The notes under the pieces: model-generated | The model's database searches: none | Told to the model about the DNA's origin: nothing | The model's input: only the letters and a program-made list of their open reading frames with translations | Shown: positions 12,019 to 12,589 of the stretch, one piece after another | Position numbering within the stretch: position 1 is the stretch's first letter | How the letters are laid out: every line of letters begins with the position of its first letter | Assembly: GCA_034722035.1 (NCBI GenBank) | Contig: JAYENK010000032.1 | Coordinates: 1 to 12,589, forward strand | From: JAYENK01 sp034722035 | Lineage (GTDB): Bacteria; Patescibacteriota; Patescibacteriia; Patescibacteriales; UBA12075 | DNA length: 12,589 nucleotides | Reading direction: 5' to 3' | Made by a program: the position numbers and the translations under genes

Positions 12019-12341
12019 CTACAAATTGAATAAATTATATAAAGGAAATTGTATTGATTCAAAGACCTTTTCTGCCATTTTTTTAGCAACATTACTATCT
12101 GTACCCAGCATAATATTAGGCAGGATGGTATTATCCATTAATGTTCGTCAATAAAAACTTCACCACTTGTCGGACGATCAATAAGACTCATCTGGTACAA
12201 AAGAGTGGATTTCCCCGATCCCGATGGCCCAATTATAGCAACGAACTGACCTGTGGGAATTTCCAAATCAATGCCCTTTAACACCTTGGTAACAACAGTG
12301 CCGGTTGTGAAATTTTTTACAATATTTTTGATTTTGATCAT
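12019..12341 (-). pseudogene. Decayed ABC exporter ATPase (MacB/LolD-like)
   Basis: The first 65 codons encode a normal N-terminal part: FTTGTVVTKVLKGIDLEIPT, then Walker A GPSGSGKST and STLLYQMSLIDRPTSGEVFID. The frame stops at 12138-12140. In another frame (about 12142 down to the stop at 12019-12021) the sequence continues as LMDNTILPNIMLGTD, then KKMAEKVFES, which matches the region that in these ATPases lies about 50-60 residues further on. The Q-loop segment is therefore deleted with a frameshift, and the signature motif LSGGQ, Walker B and the rest are absent. It starts 12 bp after the permease stop, as in an intact permease-ATPase operon. A non-functional remnant is the best reading. 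Confidence 0.78.
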
Positions 12342-12353
12342 ATAAATGATTGA

Positions 12354-12589
12354 TTATCTTCCCAAAATAGAGTTAAGAGTATTTTGTCTTATAATTAACC
12401 ATGCGGAAATAAAGCCGGAAATAAGCGAAGAGACCATAAAAATAATGATACGTACGGTGACATAATCAAATCCCAATAAAAGTTGACCGTCCGCCATTGG
12501 TAATGAAATAGGATGTTTTTCAAAATAGCCCTGCAAAAAGAAAAATAAAACGGCTGTGCCAATAATCACTCCGATTATTGTATAGAATA
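12354..12589 (-). CDS. ABC transporter permease, FtsX/MacB-like, C-terminal part
   Basis: Only the last 78 codons are in the window; the frame is open to the right edge. The visible part has a hydrophobic helix (YTIIGVIIGTAVLFFFLQGYF), a short outside loop (EKHPISLPMADG) and a second helix (TVRIIIFMVSSLISGFISAWLII) ending in RQNTLNSILGR. Two C-terminal helices joined by a loop, with a charged cytoplasmic tail, fit the FtsX-like permease family that works with MacB/LolD ATPases in lipoprotein or peptide export. The partner ATPase gene 12 bp downstream is broken, so this system may be inactive or may use another ATPase. The internal GTG at 12567-12569 is not the true start. Confidence 0.75.
   Translation of the reverse strand, partial: FYTIIGVIIGTAVLFFFLQGYFEKHPISLPMADGQLLLGFDYVTVRIIIFMVSSLISGFISAWLIIRQNTLNSILGR

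Noticed and set aside
11792..12092. Frames across 11792-11980 (plus) and 11901-12092 (minus)
   Set aside because: Both read through the intact tRNA-Ser(UGA) and give typical tRNA-derived peptides (VEPSRVPRVRISPPP and GERFELSEPV); neither resembles a protein family.
1..12589. Alternative genetic code with TGA as Gly (as in some CPR groups)
   Set aside because: TGA ends the AbiEi-like, Pif1-like and sugar transferase genes at sensible family lengths and at coupled gene junctions, so the standard bacterial code fits.

Overview
The window is AT-rich bacterial DNA with short intergenic gaps. Most genes lie on the minus strand, and the right end carries serine tRNA genes and a small gene on the plus strand. 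TGA acts as a normal stop: it ends the Pif1-like gene, the AbiEi-like gene and the sugar transferase. The mix of genes suggests a small-genome anaerobe, most likely of the Candidate Phyla Radiation (Patescibacteria). This rests on the DUF4143 ATPase, the Pif1-type helicase, glycosyltransferases with 7-bp DNA repeats inserted in frame, lamin-tail surface protein, tiny GIY-YIG protein, tRNAs without encoded CCA, and rubrerythrin plus desulfoferrodoxin. The phylum call is an inference.

Layout. 1-609: no gene, but two long nested-palindrome repeats in tandem. 610-1794: solo AAA ATPase (DUF4143 type) with its own promoter. 1892-6032: a minus-strand cluster read in the order AbiEi-like regulator, AbiEii-like nucleotidyltransferase, Pif1 helicase with a WYL-like C-terminus, GT4 glycosyltransferase. 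It starts at a promoter carrying inverted repeats that look like an autoregulatory operator. 6070-6121: palindromic terminator. 6149-6775: secreted protein with two short repeats. 6776-7064: a third copy of the palindromic repeat. 7071-8381: secreted lamin-tail protein with a strong promoter and a 5'-leader hairpin. 8490-9416: rubrerythrin then desulfoferrodoxin, an oxygen/superoxide defence operon. 9599-11233: PH-like membrane protein, monotopic sugar-phosphate transferase and YqeG-like HAD phosphatase, closely packed. 11238-11968: plus-strand unit of tRNA-Ser(GCU), GIY-YIG protein, a broken 5' half of a tRNA-Ser fused to a palindrome, and tRNA-Ser(UGA). 12019-12589: remains of an ABC exporter (ATPase with an internal deletion, permease running off the window).

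The points most worth following are: the AbiE-type pair next to a Pif1-WYL helicase, all inside a roughly 6.5-kb segment bounded by 44-bp identical direct copies of a repeat arm; the composite repeat family with inverted 20-bp ends; the in-frame repeat insertions in the glycosyltransferase; and the tRNA-Ser half-gene beside a GIY-YIG gene.
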